From Clostridia bacterium (GTDB lineage: Bacteria; Bacillota; Clostridia; Oscillospirales; Acutalibacteraceae): a stretch of DNA of 64,000 bases. Both the position numbers and the translations under genes were made by a program. The notes under the pieces are model-generated. The model ran no database searches, was not told the origin of the DNA, and saw nothing but the letters and a program-made list of their open reading frames with translations. The stretch covers positions 1 to 64,000 of the forward strand of contig JAFXGK010000018.1 of NCBI GenBank assembly GCA_017513245.1. The letters are read 5' to 3'. Shown one piece after another: positions 35,121 through 43,307 of this stretch (positions are counted from its first letter, which is position 1; the number at the start of each line of letters is the position of its first letter).

Positions 35121-35654
35121 TTGTTCGAAGATAAGGATATGAAAATAGCGGGCGAGCGTCCGTCAGAATCGGTCAAGAAAAACGCCGCCAGACGTGAGAC
35201 CGATATATCCAAAATATCTTCCGATTCGGCTAAAGGAAAGGCCATCGGAAAGGCGGTAGCGCTTGAATATATCAAGGCCGGTACGGCGTCACTTGTAGAA
35301 AACGATGCCGACGACAGCTATATGATTATGCAGCGCCTACTGCTTATAAGCTTTGCCGTAACGGTAGGGCTTGAATCGTTCTGCGAAAACGATACCGTAT
35401 CGGGCATTGCGCAAAAAACCTTCCTCGATACGCTTAAAAAAGAAGCACCCGACCTTTATGCCTACACCTCCGATAACGGCGCCTTTTCCTTCTATTTTTT
35501 GGCCTACCGCCGCGGAACCGAGGTCGAACGCCGCATAGGACAGACCTTTGCAATGCTCTGCTCCCACGATGGTGACCCCATCTATCAGGAACTCGGCGAA
35601 GCGCTTTACTGTTGGTTTTATTCGGTCGTTGAGCAAACCGTTAAAAAGTTTTAA
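35121..35654 (+). CDS. Protein of unknown function, 177 aa
   Basis: Not recognised. TTG start at 35121, 2 nt after the TSCPD gene, with GGGTGAG upstream; an ATG at 35139 is an alternative. The first 45 residues are charged and Lys-rich, and the rest looks helical and soluble with a mildly hydrophobic centre (LLLISFAVTVGLESFC). No signal peptide or clear catalytic motif. It closes the dgt-dnaG-sigA-rrf2-TSCPD run before a strong terminator, so it is probably co-expressed with them. Confidence 0.7.
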   Translation: MFEDKDMKIAGERPSESVKKNAARRETDISKISSDSAKGKAIGKAVALEYIKAGTASLVENDADDSYMIMQRLLLISFAVTVGLESFCENDTVSGIAQKTFLDTLKKEAPDLYAYTSDNGAFSFYFLAYRRGTEVERRIGQTFAMLCSHDGDPIYQELGEALYCWFYSVVEQTVKKF

Positions 35655-35658
35655 AAAC

Positions 35659-35696
35659 AAAAAAGATGTGTCCTTTTGGACACATCTTTTCTTTTT
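35659..35696. terminator. Bidirectional terminator between the sigA run and ppa
   Basis: AAAAGATGTGTCC, TTTT, GGACACATCTTTT: a 13-bp stem with A- and T-runs on both sides for convergent genes. Confidence 0.93.
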
Positions 35697-35699
35697 AAT

Positions 35700-36230
35700 T
35701 TATCTGCAAAAGCTTTCAACGTAACGGTCGAGCGCATCCGAAATAACACCGATTGCGGCCTCGTATCCGTTAACCTCCTTAGCAACCGCTTCTTTATCCT
35801 CAAGCGCCTTATAAACGTTGAAGAAGTGGAGCATTTCATCAAAAATATGCTTGGGCAGCTCGGAAATATCCTTATACTTGTTGTAGGTCGGGTCGCCGAA
35901 GGGGATAGCGATTATCTTCTCATCGTTTCTTCCGCCGTCAAGCATCGAAATATAGCCGATGGGGTAGCAGCGAACGAGGGTTAAGGGAGAGAGCGCCTCC
36001 GAGCACAGCACCAAAACGTCGAGCGGGTCGCCGTCGTCACCGTAAGAGCGGGGAATAAAGCCGTAGTTTGCAGGGTAGTGGGTCGAGGTGTATAAAATTC
36101 GGTCGAGCATAATAAGGCCGGTTTCTTTATCAAGCTCGTACTTGTTTTTACTGCCTTTTGAGATTTCAATTACCGCAACAAAATCATTGGGGTCGATTCT
36201 TTTGGGGTCGATATCGTGCCAAATGTTCAT
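35700..36230 (-). CDS. ppa: Inorganic pyrophosphatase (family I)
   Basis: Hydrolyses PPi to drive biosynthetic reactions. Family I signature YPANYGFIPRSYGDDGDPLDVLVL (metal-binding aspartates) near residues 50-73 and EISKGSKNKYELD near 20. 176 aa from the ATG at 36230, which has ACGGAGA upstream. Clostridia often use the unrelated family II enzyme, so family I here is notable but not rare. Confidence 0.95.
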   Translation of the reverse strand: MNIWHDIDPKRIDPNDFVAVIEISKGSKNKYELDKETGLIMLDRILYTSTHYPANYGFIPRSYGDDGDPLDVLVLCSEALSPLTLVRCYPIGYISMLDGGRNDEKIIAIPFGDPTYNKYKDISELPKHIFDEMLHFFNVYKALEDKEAVAKEVNGYEAAIGVISDALDRYVESFCR

Positions 36231-36277
36231 ATTTATCTCCGTTCTGCCGCGCAAGCGGTATTTTTTTGACTGATTTT

Positions 36278-36306
36278 ATTATATATCATCGCAGCCGACT
36301 TTTCAA
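36278..36306 (-). promoter_or_regulatory. SigA promoter for ppa
   Basis: Minus strand: TTGAAA (36306-36301), 17-nt spacer, TATAAT (36283-36278). A small CCGC-TTGC-GCGG hairpin lies in the leader. Confidence 0.78.
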
Positions 36307-36350
36307 GATAATCTATCTGTGTATAAATCGTTAATTCGACTCTTTTCTTC

Positions 36351-36379
36351 TTGTAAATATATAAATCTTGTAGTATAAT
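36351..36379 (+). promoter_or_regulatory. SigA promoter for the M50-scpAB operon
   Basis: TTGTAA (36351-36356), 17-nt spacer, TATAAT (36374-36379), about 28 nt before the GTG start. The ppa promoter lies just upstream in the opposite direction. Confidence 0.75.
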
Positions 36380-36406
36380 AGTACAGTATAGATTGGAGTG
36401 GTATAC

Positions 36407-37078
36407 GTGCTTTTAGATGCAATACTCGGCGAATTCAGTTGGAGCATGATAATCGGCTCAATTCTCGCCAGTCTTATGCTTATATTTTTGGTGTCGCCCC
36501 TGCACGAATTGTCACACGCTGGAGTTGCTCTCGCCCTGGGCGATAAAACCCCCAAGTGGCAGGGAAGAATAACACTTAACCCCATGGCCCATATTGACTG
36601 GATAGGCTCTCTTATGATTATCCTTTTCGGCTTCGGCTGGGCTAAGCCCGTTCAGGTAAATATGCGTAACTTTAAATACCCCAAGCTCGGTATGGCGATT
36701 ACGGCGCTTGCCGGTCCGTTTTCGAACTTCCTTGTGGCATTTATAGCTTCGCTTTTCTTTTATCCCATCTACACAAATATTGGCTCTTTACCGACCTTTT
36801 GGATTCAAGTTATTGATGCTTTATATAGTTATTTTATTCTGCTCAATATCTATATCGGCCTTTTCAACCTTATTCCTATCCCACCGCTGGACGGTTCTCG
36901 TATTTTATCGGCAGTTCTGCCCAATAAGTATTATTTCCAGCTTATGCAATACGAGCGATATTCGTTCATACTCTTCGTTATCGTCTTCTTCGTGCTCGAC
37001 GTCGGCGAGTATCTTGCCGTTATGGCAAACAACATTGTGGATATTTTCTTCCGCTTATCTCAAATTATTTTTGCTTAA
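36407..37078 (+). CDS. Site-2 protease family (M50) membrane metalloprotease
   Basis: Intramembrane zinc protease-like protein. HELSH (HExxH, residues 33-37) lies in the first helices and the second metal motif NLIPIPPLDGSRIL near residue 157. Five to six hydrophobic helices. It lacks a PDZ domain, so it is the short YwhC-like group rather than RseP. GTG at 36407 is chosen because TTGGAG lies 8 nt upstream. The substrate is unknown. It stands 15 nt before scpA, a neighbourhood common in Clostridia. Confidence 0.88.
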   Translation: MLLDAILGEFSWSMIIGSILASLMLIFLVSPLHELSHAGVALALGDKTPKWQGRITLNPMAHIDWIGSLMIILFGFGWAKPVQVNMRNFKYPKLGMAITALAGPFSNFLVAFIASLFFYPIYTNIGSLPTFWIQVIDALYSYFILLNIYIGLFNLIPIPPLDGSRILSAVLPNKYYFQLMQYERYSFILFVIVFFVLDVGEYLAVMANNIVDIFFRLSQIIFA

Positions 37079-37093
37079 AATTAAGGAGAAAAA

Positions 37094-37810
37094 ATGGAAA
37101 CCTCGCTTTCTTACAAACTGGACTGCTTTGAAGGTCCGCTTGATCTGCTGCTTACGCTGATATCAAGAAATAAACTGAATATTTACGATATCCCGATAGC
37201 AGAACTGCTCGAGCAGTATATGCAACAGATCGACGCTATGCGTGAGGCGGATATGGATATAGCCAGCGAATTTTTGGAGATGGCGTCGCGACTGCTTTAT
37301 ATGAAAACGGTCAGCCTGCTTCCGCGCAGTGACGAGGCCGAAGTCCTCAAGCAGGAGCTGACGGGCGAGCTTATCGAGTATAAAATCTGCCGCGAAATGG
37401 CCGAAAAGCTCTCCCATATGGTAGACGGCTTTGCAACCCACGTTCGCACACCGTCACCCATTGATTTTGATAACACCTATGAAATCGTTCACGACAGCGA
37501 CGTGCTCTATTCTGCGTATATGTCGGCGGCCGGCAGAGGAATGCGCAAAATGCCCCCTCCCGTAACCGCGTTTACCCGCATAGTAGCCAAAAAAATCGTT
37601 GCCGTATCGACCAAAATCGTGTTCGTTATGCGCCGCTTAGTTCGAGGCAAGCAAACAATGTCGTCACTCTTCGCAGGCGCCAAAAGCCGTTCGGAATTAG
37701 TGGCAACCTTCTTGGCCGTGCTCGAACTCTGCAAAGCCAACCGCATTGCCGTAAATACCGATAAGGGCGATGCCGAAATTACCTTAAGGAGGGCAAAAAA
37801 CGATGAATAA
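37094..37810 (+). CDS. scpA: Segregation and condensation protein A
   Basis: Kleisin subunit of the SMC-ScpAB chromosome condensation complex. The N-terminal kleisin motif (YKLDCFEGPLDLLLTLISRNKLNIYDIPIAELLEQY) is textbook, and the C-terminal winged-helix region ends the protein. 238 aa. AAGGAG before the ATG. Overlaps scpB by 8 nt. Confidence 0.97.
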   Translation: METSLSYKLDCFEGPLDLLLTLISRNKLNIYDIPIAELLEQYMQQIDAMREADMDIASEFLEMASRLLYMKTVSLLPRSDEAEVLKQELTGELIEYKICREMAEKLSHMVDGFATHVRTPSPIDFDNTYEIVHDSDVLYSAYMSAAGRGMRKMPPPVTAFTRIVAKKIVAVSTKIVFVMRRLVRGKQTMSSLFAGAKSRSELVATFLAVLELCKANRIAVNTDKGDAEITLRRAKNDE

Positions 37811-38390
37811 AAATCTTCTTCCTGCGCTCGAAGCCGTGCTTTTCGCAGGCGGCGAGCCGATTTCAGCTGCCCGACTTGTAAAGGTGTTCGATATCGAGCC
37901 TGAGGAGCTTGCCGAACTCTGCGCCGAGCTCTCAAATAAACTTGACCGTGAGGGTAGCGGCATAAAGCTTTTAAACCTCGACGGTGCATATCAGCTCGCA
38001 ACCCGAGAAGAATATGAACAGTACATCAAAGAGGCCTATGACCTTCGCCGTCGCACTCCGCTGTCGCAGGCCGCGCTCGAGGTGCTTTCGGTAATAGCCT
38101 ACAACCAGCCCGTAACCAAAGCCTTTATTGAGCAGGTCCGCGGTGTTGATTGCTCGGGCGTTATAGGCACCCTTGTTGAGAAGGACCTTATTGAGGAATG
38201 CGGCCGACTTGAGCTTCCCGGCAGACCGCTGCTTTACTCAACCACAAAAAATTTCCTTCGTTGCTTCTCACTTACTTCATTAAAAGATTTACCGCCTCTT
38301 CCCGGCAAGGAGGCTGCCGCTGCTCCCGACCTCGGCGAGCAACTTATGGTTTCAACCCTCGCCGAAGAGGAACTGGAGGACGAACAGTAA
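37803..38390 (+). CDS. scpB: Segregation and condensation protein B
   Basis: Winged-helix dimer that binds ScpA. Family motifs LEAVLFAGGEPIS, RTPLSQAALEVLSVIAYNQPVTKAFIEQVRGVD, and GRPLLYSTTKNFLRCF. 195 aa. AAGGAGG lies within the end of scpA, so the two are translated together. Confidence 0.97.
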   Translation: MNKNLLPALEAVLFAGGEPISAARLVKVFDIEPEELAELCAELSNKLDREGSGIKLLNLDGAYQLATREEYEQYIKEAYDLRRRTPLSQAALEVLSVIAYNQPVTKAFIEQVRGVDCSGVIGTLVEKDLIEECGRLELPGRPLLYSTTKNFLRCFSLTSLKDLPPLPGKEAAAAPDLGEQLMVSTLAEEELEDEQ

Positions 38391-38393
38391 TCT

Positions 38394-39032
38394 ATGACGG
38401 TGCTGTATATAATTTTGGGACTTTTGCTTTTGTGCGGCGCGCTTTTTTTCTCGTCGCTGACCCTAACGGTCGACTATAACGAAAAGTTCACCGCCAAGGT
38501 TGGCTGGTTGGGACTAAAACTTAACCTCGCAAAAGAAAAAAAGGAAAAGCCCAAAAAAGAAAAAAGCCCTAAAAAGAAAGCCGACGGTAAACCTAAAAGA
38601 AAAGAGGAAAGCGCGCTTAAAAAGCGCTTTCGCGAAAATTCTTTTTCGGAAAACGTTCGGTTTGTAATAGGCCTCCTGCGCGAAATTTTTCCGCAGTTTA
38701 AGTATCTGCTTCGCCACACCCGAGTAAGACAGCTGAAACTCGATTTAAAAATCGTTGGCGCCGATGCCGCCAAAACGGCTATCGAATACGGCGGCGTGTG
38801 CTCGGTTTTATACCCGTTTTTGGCGTGGGCCGACAGTTTTTTAGACCTTTCCATGAAGAAGGTTGACGTTTCGGCCGATTTTGCGGGTGAAAAAAGCAAA
38901 GCCCTCTTTCACGTAAAACTCAAAATAAGGGTTATAATATTGCTGATATCAGCATTTAAACTTATAAAACTATACCTGAAATTAACGGAGGTTAATGAAA
39001 ATGAGCGAAAAAAACATAAGTTCAATCATTGA
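38394..39032 (+). CDS. DUF2953 domain membrane protein (212 aa)
   Basis: One N-terminal membrane segment (VLYIILGLLLLCGALFF), then a long Lys-rich stretch (residues about 46-80), then a beta-rich DUF2953 region (RVRQLKLDLKIVGADAAKTA...) and a C-terminal hydrophobic helix. In spore formers this family sits directly before ytfJ, as here with a 32-nt overlap, and is presumed sporulation related; the role is unknown. The ribosome site is weak. Confidence 0.82.
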   Translation: MTVLYIILGLLLLCGALFFSSLTLTVDYNEKFTAKVGWLGLKLNLAKEKKEKPKKEKSPKKKADGKPKRKEESALKKRFRENSFSENVRFVIGLLREIFPQFKYLLRHTRVRQLKLDLKIVGADAAKTAIEYGGVCSVLYPFLAWADSFLDLSMKKVDVSADFAGEKSKALFHVKLKIRVIILLISAFKLIKLYLKLTEVNENERKKHKFNH

Positions 39033-39402
39033 TGTTACAATGGAAAAGCTTCGTACTATGGTTGATGCCGATACCATCCTCGGCACCCCCATTACCGTAG
39101 AGGGAAGTACAATAATCCCCGTATCCAAGGTGACCTTCGGTCTTGCTACCGGCGGTTCGGATTTTCCCACAAAGAGCGATAAAGAAACCTTCGGCGGAGG
39201 TGGCGGCGCAGGCGTATCCATTATCCCGATGGGTGTTATCTCTATGAGCGGCGGAAACGTAAAGTTTATCCCCATCAATAACGAGGTAACCGCTCTTGAC
39301 CGTGCTTTGCAGGCCGTTCCCGAACTCATAGATAAAATCAAAACCTTTATCGATGAGAAGAAAGCGCCCGTTGAGGTGCACGAACTCGGCGAAGAAGAGT
39401 AA
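39001..39402 (+). CDS. ytfJ: GerW/YtfJ family spore protein
   Basis: Small spore protein needed for normal germination in B. subtilis (GerW/YtfJ). MSEKNISSIIDVTMEKLRTMVDADTILGTPI..., the central GLATGGSDFP and Gly run (FGGGGGAGVSIIPMG), and C-terminal DRALQAVPELIDKIK fit the family. 133 aa. ATG at 39001 is preferred because CGGAGG is 9 nt upstream; the ATG at 38995 is too close to it. The gene lies inside the end of the DUF2953 gene. Confidence 0.92.
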   Translation: MSEKNISSIIDVTMEKLRTMVDADTILGTPITVEGSTIIPVSKVTFGLATGGSDFPTKSDKETFGGGGGAGVSIIPMGVISMSGGNVKFIPINNEVTALDRALQAVPELIDKIKTFIDEKKAPVEVHELGEEE

Positions 39403-39445
39403 TATAAAAACAATGCGGAAAATATCCTTTTATGGGTGATAAACT

Positions 39446-40552
39446 ATGAAATGGGTGTTTTCCGTACTGCTTTGTTTGGTGCTAATGTTTTTCCTGCCGT
39501 TTAGCGCATCGGCCGAGGTAGGCGCCAAGGCCGCCGTGCTTATAAACGGACAAACGGGCGAAATACTTTACGCTAAAAACTGTCACGAGCAGCTTTCGAT
39601 GGCCAGCACCACAAAAATAATGACGGCGCTTTTGCTCGCAGAAAACGCCGACCTCTCCAAAACCATTACCGCCACGCGCGAAACGGTAACGGTTGAGGGC
39701 TCGTCGATGGGCCTTCTGCCGGGGGATACCGTGTCGTATCGCGACCTGCTGTACGGAATGCTGCTCGCCTCTGGCAACGATGCCGCAAACACCGCGGCGA
39801 TATCGCTTTGCGGCAGTGTGGAAAAATTTTCGGCTCTTATGAATAAAAAAGCCGCCGATATAGGTATGAAAAACACCAATTTCGTAACTCCGTCGGGGCT
39901 CGATTCGGCAGGGCATTATTCAACCGCCTACGATATGGCCTTACTTGCGCGCCACGCCCTCGAAAACGAGGATTTTGCAGCGGCTGCCGCGAGCAAATAC
40001 GCAACCCTCAGTTACGGTAACCCACCCTACAGGCGAACGCTTAAAAACCATAACAAGCTTTTGTGGAACTATGACGGCTGCATCGGCGTGAAAACGGGCT
40101 ACACCAAAAAATCGGGCCGTTGCCTTGTGTCGTCCGCAAGACGAGAAAACGGCTATCTGATAGCCGTAACTCTCTCTGACCCTAACGATTGGGCAACCCA
40201 CAAAGAACTGCTCGATTACGGCTTTTCGTTACTCGAAAACCGAACCCTTCCGGGCGAGGATTTTATTCTGCCTACGGCAGGCGGAAAGGCGCTTTCCGTA
40301 AAAAGCGAAAGCGTTTCCGTTTCCCTTACCGATAAGGAATACGCTTCCCTCGAAAAGCGCGTGTTTCTACCGCAGTTTGTCTACTCGGCGCAAAAGGGCG
40401 AGTGCCTTGGCAGGGTAGAATACCTAATCGGCGAAAATATTGTGGTCTCGTCTGCCGTAAGGGCGATAGAATCTACGGATATATCTGCCGAAAAAAGCGC
40501 CCTCGGCGCAATAATTTCAGACTTTAAAATGCTTCTTAAGGCGATGATATAA
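39446..40552 (+). CDS. D-alanyl-D-alanine carboxypeptidase, S11 family (368 aa)
   Basis: Second S11 enzyme in the window. Signal peptide (MKWVFSVLLCLVLMFFLPFSASA), SxxK motif MASTTKIMTALL, SGNDAANTAA and KTG in GVKTGYTKKSG. The position after scpAB-DUF2953-ytfJ matches the clostridial cluster in which the enzyme is thought to act on spore cortex peptidoglycan (DacF/DacB-like), which is inference. It trims the terminal D-Ala outside the membrane. Confidence 0.92.
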   Translation: MKWVFSVLLCLVLMFFLPFSASAEVGAKAAVLINGQTGEILYAKNCHEQLSMASTTKIMTALLLAENADLSKTITATRETVTVEGSSMGLLPGDTVSYRDLLYGMLLASGNDAANTAAISLCGSVEKFSALMNKKAADIGMKNTNFVTPSGLDSAGHYSTAYDMALLARHALENEDFAAAAASKYATLSYGNPPYRRTLKNHNKLLWNYDGCIGVKTGYTKKSGRCLVSSARRENGYLIAVTLSDPNDWATHKELLDYGFSLLENRTLPGEDFILPTAGGKALSVKSESVSVSLTDKEYASLEKRVFLPQFVYSAQKGECLGRVEYLIGENIVVSSAVRAIESTDISAEKSALGAIISDFKMLLKAMI

Positions 40553-40553
40553 A

Positions 40554-41303
40554 ATGAAAGACAATAAAATAAGACTTCAAAAATTTATGTCCACCTGCGG
40601 AGTTGCCTCACGCCGTAAGGCCGAGGAGCTTATTGAGCAGGGAAGGGTTAAGGTTAACGGCCGCGTTGCCTCCTTGGGCGATAAGGTCGACCCCTTCCGC
40701 GATAAGGTAACCGTAAGCGGCAAGAGAATTGTAAGCACCAAGGAAAAGGTTTACATAATGTTGCACAAGCCGCGTGGCTTTGTTACCACCCTAAACGACG
40801 AGCGTGACCGTAAATGCGTAGCCCAGTTGGTTGAGGACGTTGGCGTTCGTGTGTTTCCCGTAGGTCGACTCGACCGCAATTCCGAGGGACTTTTGCTCAT
40901 GACCAACGACGGCGAATTTTCCAACAAGCTTACCCATCCCTCAAGCTACGTTAACAAGACCTATCGCGTAACCGTAGCAGGCGAGGTAAAGGACGAAACG
41001 GTGGTAAAACTTGCAAGCGGAATAATGCTTGACGACCGTAAGACCATGCCGTGTGACGTTCACGTTATCGACCGCAAGGCCGACCGTACCGTGCTTATCT
41101 TCATCATTCACGAGGGTCGCAACCGCCAGATTCGCCGCATGTGCGAGGCGGTGGGCCTTGAAGTGCTGCGACTCAAGCGCACCGAGATTGCGGGCGTTAA
41201 GCTCGGAATGCTGCCGCAGGGCAAATGGCGCCCCCTAAACGAAAAGGAAATGCGCCACTTAACCAACGTTACCACAGTTAAAAAGGATGAAGACGATGCT
41301 TGA
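40554..41303 (+). CDS. rluB: RluB/RsuA-type pseudouridine synthase
   Basis: Modifies 23S rRNA. S4 domain (RLQKFMSTCGVASRRKAEELIEQGRVKVNG) then the catalytic GRLDRNSEGLLLMTNDG with the active Asp, and HEGRNRQIRRMCEAVG. 249 aa, RluB type. One base separates it from the carboxypeptidase stop; the ribosome site is weak (AAGG at 12 nt), so coupling is likely. Confidence 0.94.
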   Translation: MKDNKIRLQKFMSTCGVASRRKAEELIEQGRVKVNGRVASLGDKVDPFRDKVTVSGKRIVSTKEKVYIMLHKPRGFVTTLNDERDRKCVAQLVEDVGVRVFPVGRLDRNSEGLLLMTNDGEFSNKLTHPSSYVNKTYRVTVAGEVKDETVVKLASGIMLDDRKTMPCDVHVIDRKADRTVLIFIIHEGRNRQIRRMCEAVGLEVLRLKRTEIAGVKLGMLPQGKWRPLNEKEMRHLTNVTTVKKDEDDA

Positions 41304-41667
41304 AATTAAGGTTTTAACCGATGAAAATAAAATAAGAGAGCTTTTAAATCAGGTTGGCGCCGAGCCCTCGTTTGACCGTGGCATTATGGCCGCCGTCGAC
41401 GGGGAAGAGGTAATCGCTTTCTCGGTATTCACACTGTCTGCAGACAGTATGACGGTTGAATACATCGTCCCCGACAGCGACGTACCGCTGGCCGACGGAA
41501 TGCTTCGAAGCACCATCCACGTGGCTCTGTCCCGCGGCAAGAACGAGGTGTATTACGCCGAAACCGTAAGCGAAAAGCTCTTAAAGCTTTTGAAATTTAT
41601 AAAGGACCCCGAAAAGAAACTGCTCGATTCGGACAAGCTTTTTGAAAGTTGCTGCGGCTGTAAATAA
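41296..41667 (+). CDS. Small protein of unknown function (123 aa), possibly GNAT-like
   Basis: Not firmly recognised. ATG at 41296 overlaps the end of rluB, with AAAAGGA 8 nt upstream. The layout (MAAVDGEEVIAFSVFTL...MTVEYIVPDSDVPLADGMLRSTIHVALSRGKNEVYYAE) looks like a trimmed acetyltransferase fold with the beta-strand pair and following helix, but the acetyl-CoA loop is not obvious. The C-terminal ESCCGCK could bind metal. Last gene of the scpAB run. Confidence 0.75.
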   Translation: MLEIKVLTDENKIRELLNQVGAEPSFDRGIMAAVDGEEVIAFSVFTLSADSMTVEYIVPDSDVPLADGMLRSTIHVALSRGKNEVYYAETVSEKLLKLLKFIKDPEKKLLDSDKLFESCCGCK

Positions 41668-41672
41668 AATGC

Positions 41673-41701
41673 TTGCAATTTGGCCATATATGTGATATTA
41701 T
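41673..41701 (+). promoter_or_regulatory. Promoter for secG
   Basis: TTGCAA (41673-41678), 17-nt spacer, TATTAT (41696-41701). Confidence 0.7.
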
Positions 41702-41741
41702 CTTATTTGACTTAAAAAACTAAACTCTCGGAGGTTTTAAT

Positions 41742-41993
41742 ATGGACGCTATTCAGATTGTTTTAGGTGTAGCTATTCTTATCGTATCGGTTCTGCTCGT
41801 AATTTTAATTATCTTCCAGCAGAGTCAGCGCACCGGTCTCAACTCCACCATCGGCGGTGGCAGCGGAGATACCTTCCTTGCAAAGAACAAATCGCGTTCT
41901 ACCGAAGCAAAGCTCGCTCGCTTAACCAAGATTTTAACCGTTGCTTTCTTCGTTTTGGTAGTAGTAGCCAATCTCTTTACTGCAAGAACCTAA
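41742..41993 (+). CDS. secG: Preprotein translocase subunit SecG
   Basis: 83 aa with two membrane helices and the SecG middle motif IFQQSQRTGLNSTIGGGSGDTFLAKNKSRSTEAKLARLTKI. Accessory subunit of the SecYEG channel. CTCGGAGG 7 nt before the ATG. Monocistronic, with a terminator. Confidence 0.96.
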   Translation: MDAIQIVLGVAILIVSVLLVILIIFQQSQRTGLNSTIGGGSGDTFLAKNKSRSTEAKLARLTKILTVAFFVLVVVANLFTART

Positions 41994-42006
41994 TATTAAA
42001 TGGTGT

Positions 42007-42036
42007 AAAAAGACCGCTGTTTAGCGGTCTTTTTTA
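42007..42036 (+). terminator. Terminator of secG
   Basis: AAAAAGACCGCT, GTTT, AGCGGTCTTTTTT. Confidence 0.93.
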
Positions 42037-42040
42037 TTTT

Positions 42041-42078
42041 CCCCCTGCATATATTTATTTAAAAAAATGCAGTGGGGG
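42041..42078 (+). promoter_or_regulatory. Inverted repeat covering the ribosome site of the BofA-like gene
   Basis: CCCCCTGCAT (42041-42050) faces ATGCAGTGGGGG (42067-42078) across a 16-nt AT-rich loop, with one base bulged. The 3' arm is the GGGGG ribosome site of the TTG start at 42087. Confidence 0.5.
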
Positions 42079-42086
42079 AATTTGCG

Positions 42087-42353
42087 TTGGAGGCCTTAAA
42101 AATTATACTTATTTGCGTTACCGTTTTATACTTTTTGGTTTACATAATATTGGCGATTCGCAGCCGAAAACCTATAAAAACCATCTTTTTCTCGGCGCTG
42201 CTCGGGATACTGTCGATGACCCTTATAAACCTCACCTCAAAATTCACGGGCGTATGCATTCCAGTTAACGGATATACCGCATCTGTGGCGGCGTCGGGCG
42301 GCTTGCCCGCTACGGTGGCGCTCGTCCTTGTAAAGACGGTTATCGGCGTGTAG
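42087..42353 (+). CDS. BofA-like pro-SigK processing inhibitor family protein (88 aa)
   Basis: Small membrane protein with two hydrophobic helices (IILICVTVLYFLVYIILAI; IFFSALLGILSMTLINL) and a C-terminal pattern FTGVCIPVNGYTASVAASGGLPATVALVLVKTVI that matches the BofA layout (IP.N..T..V...G.PG...L). BofA holds back SigK activation in the mother cell of Bacillus; many Clostridia keep a homologue without a proven role. TTG at 42087 with GGGGG 8 nt upstream; a GTG at 42072 overlaps it. Assignment is by pattern and moderate. Confidence 0.6.
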   Translation: MEALKIILICVTVLYFLVYIILAIRSRKPIKTIFFSALLGILSMTLINLTSKFTGVCIPVNGYTASVAASGGLPATVALVLVKTVIGV

Positions 42354-42384
42354 AAAATTGTAATAAATATTACATTTTTGTTAG

Positions 42385-42421
42385 TTGACATAATGTTATG
42401 CCTCTTGTAGAATGAGCATAA
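42385..42421 (+). promoter_or_regulatory. SigA promoter of the lipoprotein gene, overlapping an inverted repeat
   Basis: TTGACA (42385-42390), 17-nt spacer, TAGAAT (42408-42413). TTATGCCTC (42396-42404) and GAGCATAA (42414-42421) form an inverted repeat around the -10, and CCTCTT (42401) mirrors AAGAGG (42420), so an operator is plausible. Confidence 0.65.
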
Positions 42422-42433
42422 GAGGTGGTAGAT

Positions 42434-43195
42434 ATGAAAAAACTGTTAGTCCTCACTTTTGCGTTAATGCTTTTGCTTTGCGGATGCGGCAAAACCGAGT
42501 CTTTCCAGAGCAGCGGCACCCTTTTGCCCGATTCTTCCACTCCCGATACCTCGTCTGCCGTGTCGGAACCTGGGGATAACCCCTATAAAGACGTAATTGC
42601 CGACTATAGAAATATGGTTTCGCTAACCGGCTCCGACGAATTTTCGTACGAAGAGGTAATCGAATTTTTTGACGAAAAAATTGCCCCCGTTCTCAAAACG
42701 AACGAGGAGGATATGGGCGAGGTCTATGGCTCCGTGCTCGATTATGAGGTAGGCCCCATAGAAGAATTCGGCTATAAGCTTATCGATATGGACGACGACG
42801 GAACGGATGAACTCTTTCTCTTAAAAAACGATGAATACGGCCAAGGAATTTTAGCTTTTTATACCTACACCGACGGTGCGCCGAAGCTGATTTCGGTCTA
42901 TTGGCCGCGTTATAACGCGGTGTTGACCGAAGGAAAACTTTTATATACAACCGGTTCCAGCGGCGCCGTGTATGTTACCATGGAGGTATCAAAGCTCGAA
43001 AACGGAAAACTGGTTCCTATCGAGGTTTTCGGCATTGACGGATATGACGAAGAAAAGGGAAAAGAAAAATATTTCCGCACCGAAAATAATTCGCAAATCT
43101 TCATAACAGAAGAGGAGTTTGACGCGATATCAGAGCGCTATTCCGATAGCTTTGGCCCCGAATGGAACGCGTCACCGATTATCCCCCTAAAATAA
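42434..43195 (+). CDS. Lipoprotein of unknown function (253 aa)
   Basis: Signal peptide with a lipobox (LLLCGCGK; lipidated Cys after LCG), then a Ser/Thr/Pro-rich linker (residues about 25-50) and a folded domain with an Asp-rich motif LIDMDDDGTDELFLL, which resembles a single EF-hand-like or VCBS-type calcium loop. Likely attached to the outer face of the membrane. ATG at 42434 with AGAGGTGG upstream. Monocistronic. No function can be named. Confidence 0.8.
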   Translation: MKKLLVLTFALMLLLCGCGKTESFQSSGTLLPDSSTPDTSSAVSEPGDNPYKDVIADYRNMVSLTGSDEFSYEEVIEFFDEKIAPVLKTNEEDMGEVYGSVLDYEVGPIEEFGYKLIDMDDDGTDELFLLKNDEYGQGILAFYTYTDGAPKLISVYWPRYNAVLTEGKLLYTTGSSGAVYVTMEVSKLENGKLVPIEVFGIDGYDEEKGKEKYFRTENNSQIFITEEEFDAISERYSDSFGPEWNASPIIPLK

Positions 43196-43201
43196 CACCT
43201 T

Positions 43202-43237
43202 AAAAACCCTGTATTTTACAGGGTTTTTAATTTTTTT
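43202..43237 (+). terminator. Terminator of the lipoprotein gene
   Basis: AAAAACCCTGTA, TTT, TACAGGGTTTTTAATTTTTTT. Confidence 0.92.
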
Positions 43238-43307
43238 ATAATATAGTCCTTTTTTTCGTACACAAGATGTGATAAAATATATCCATAAACCGAAAAGGGG
43301 ATACGGG

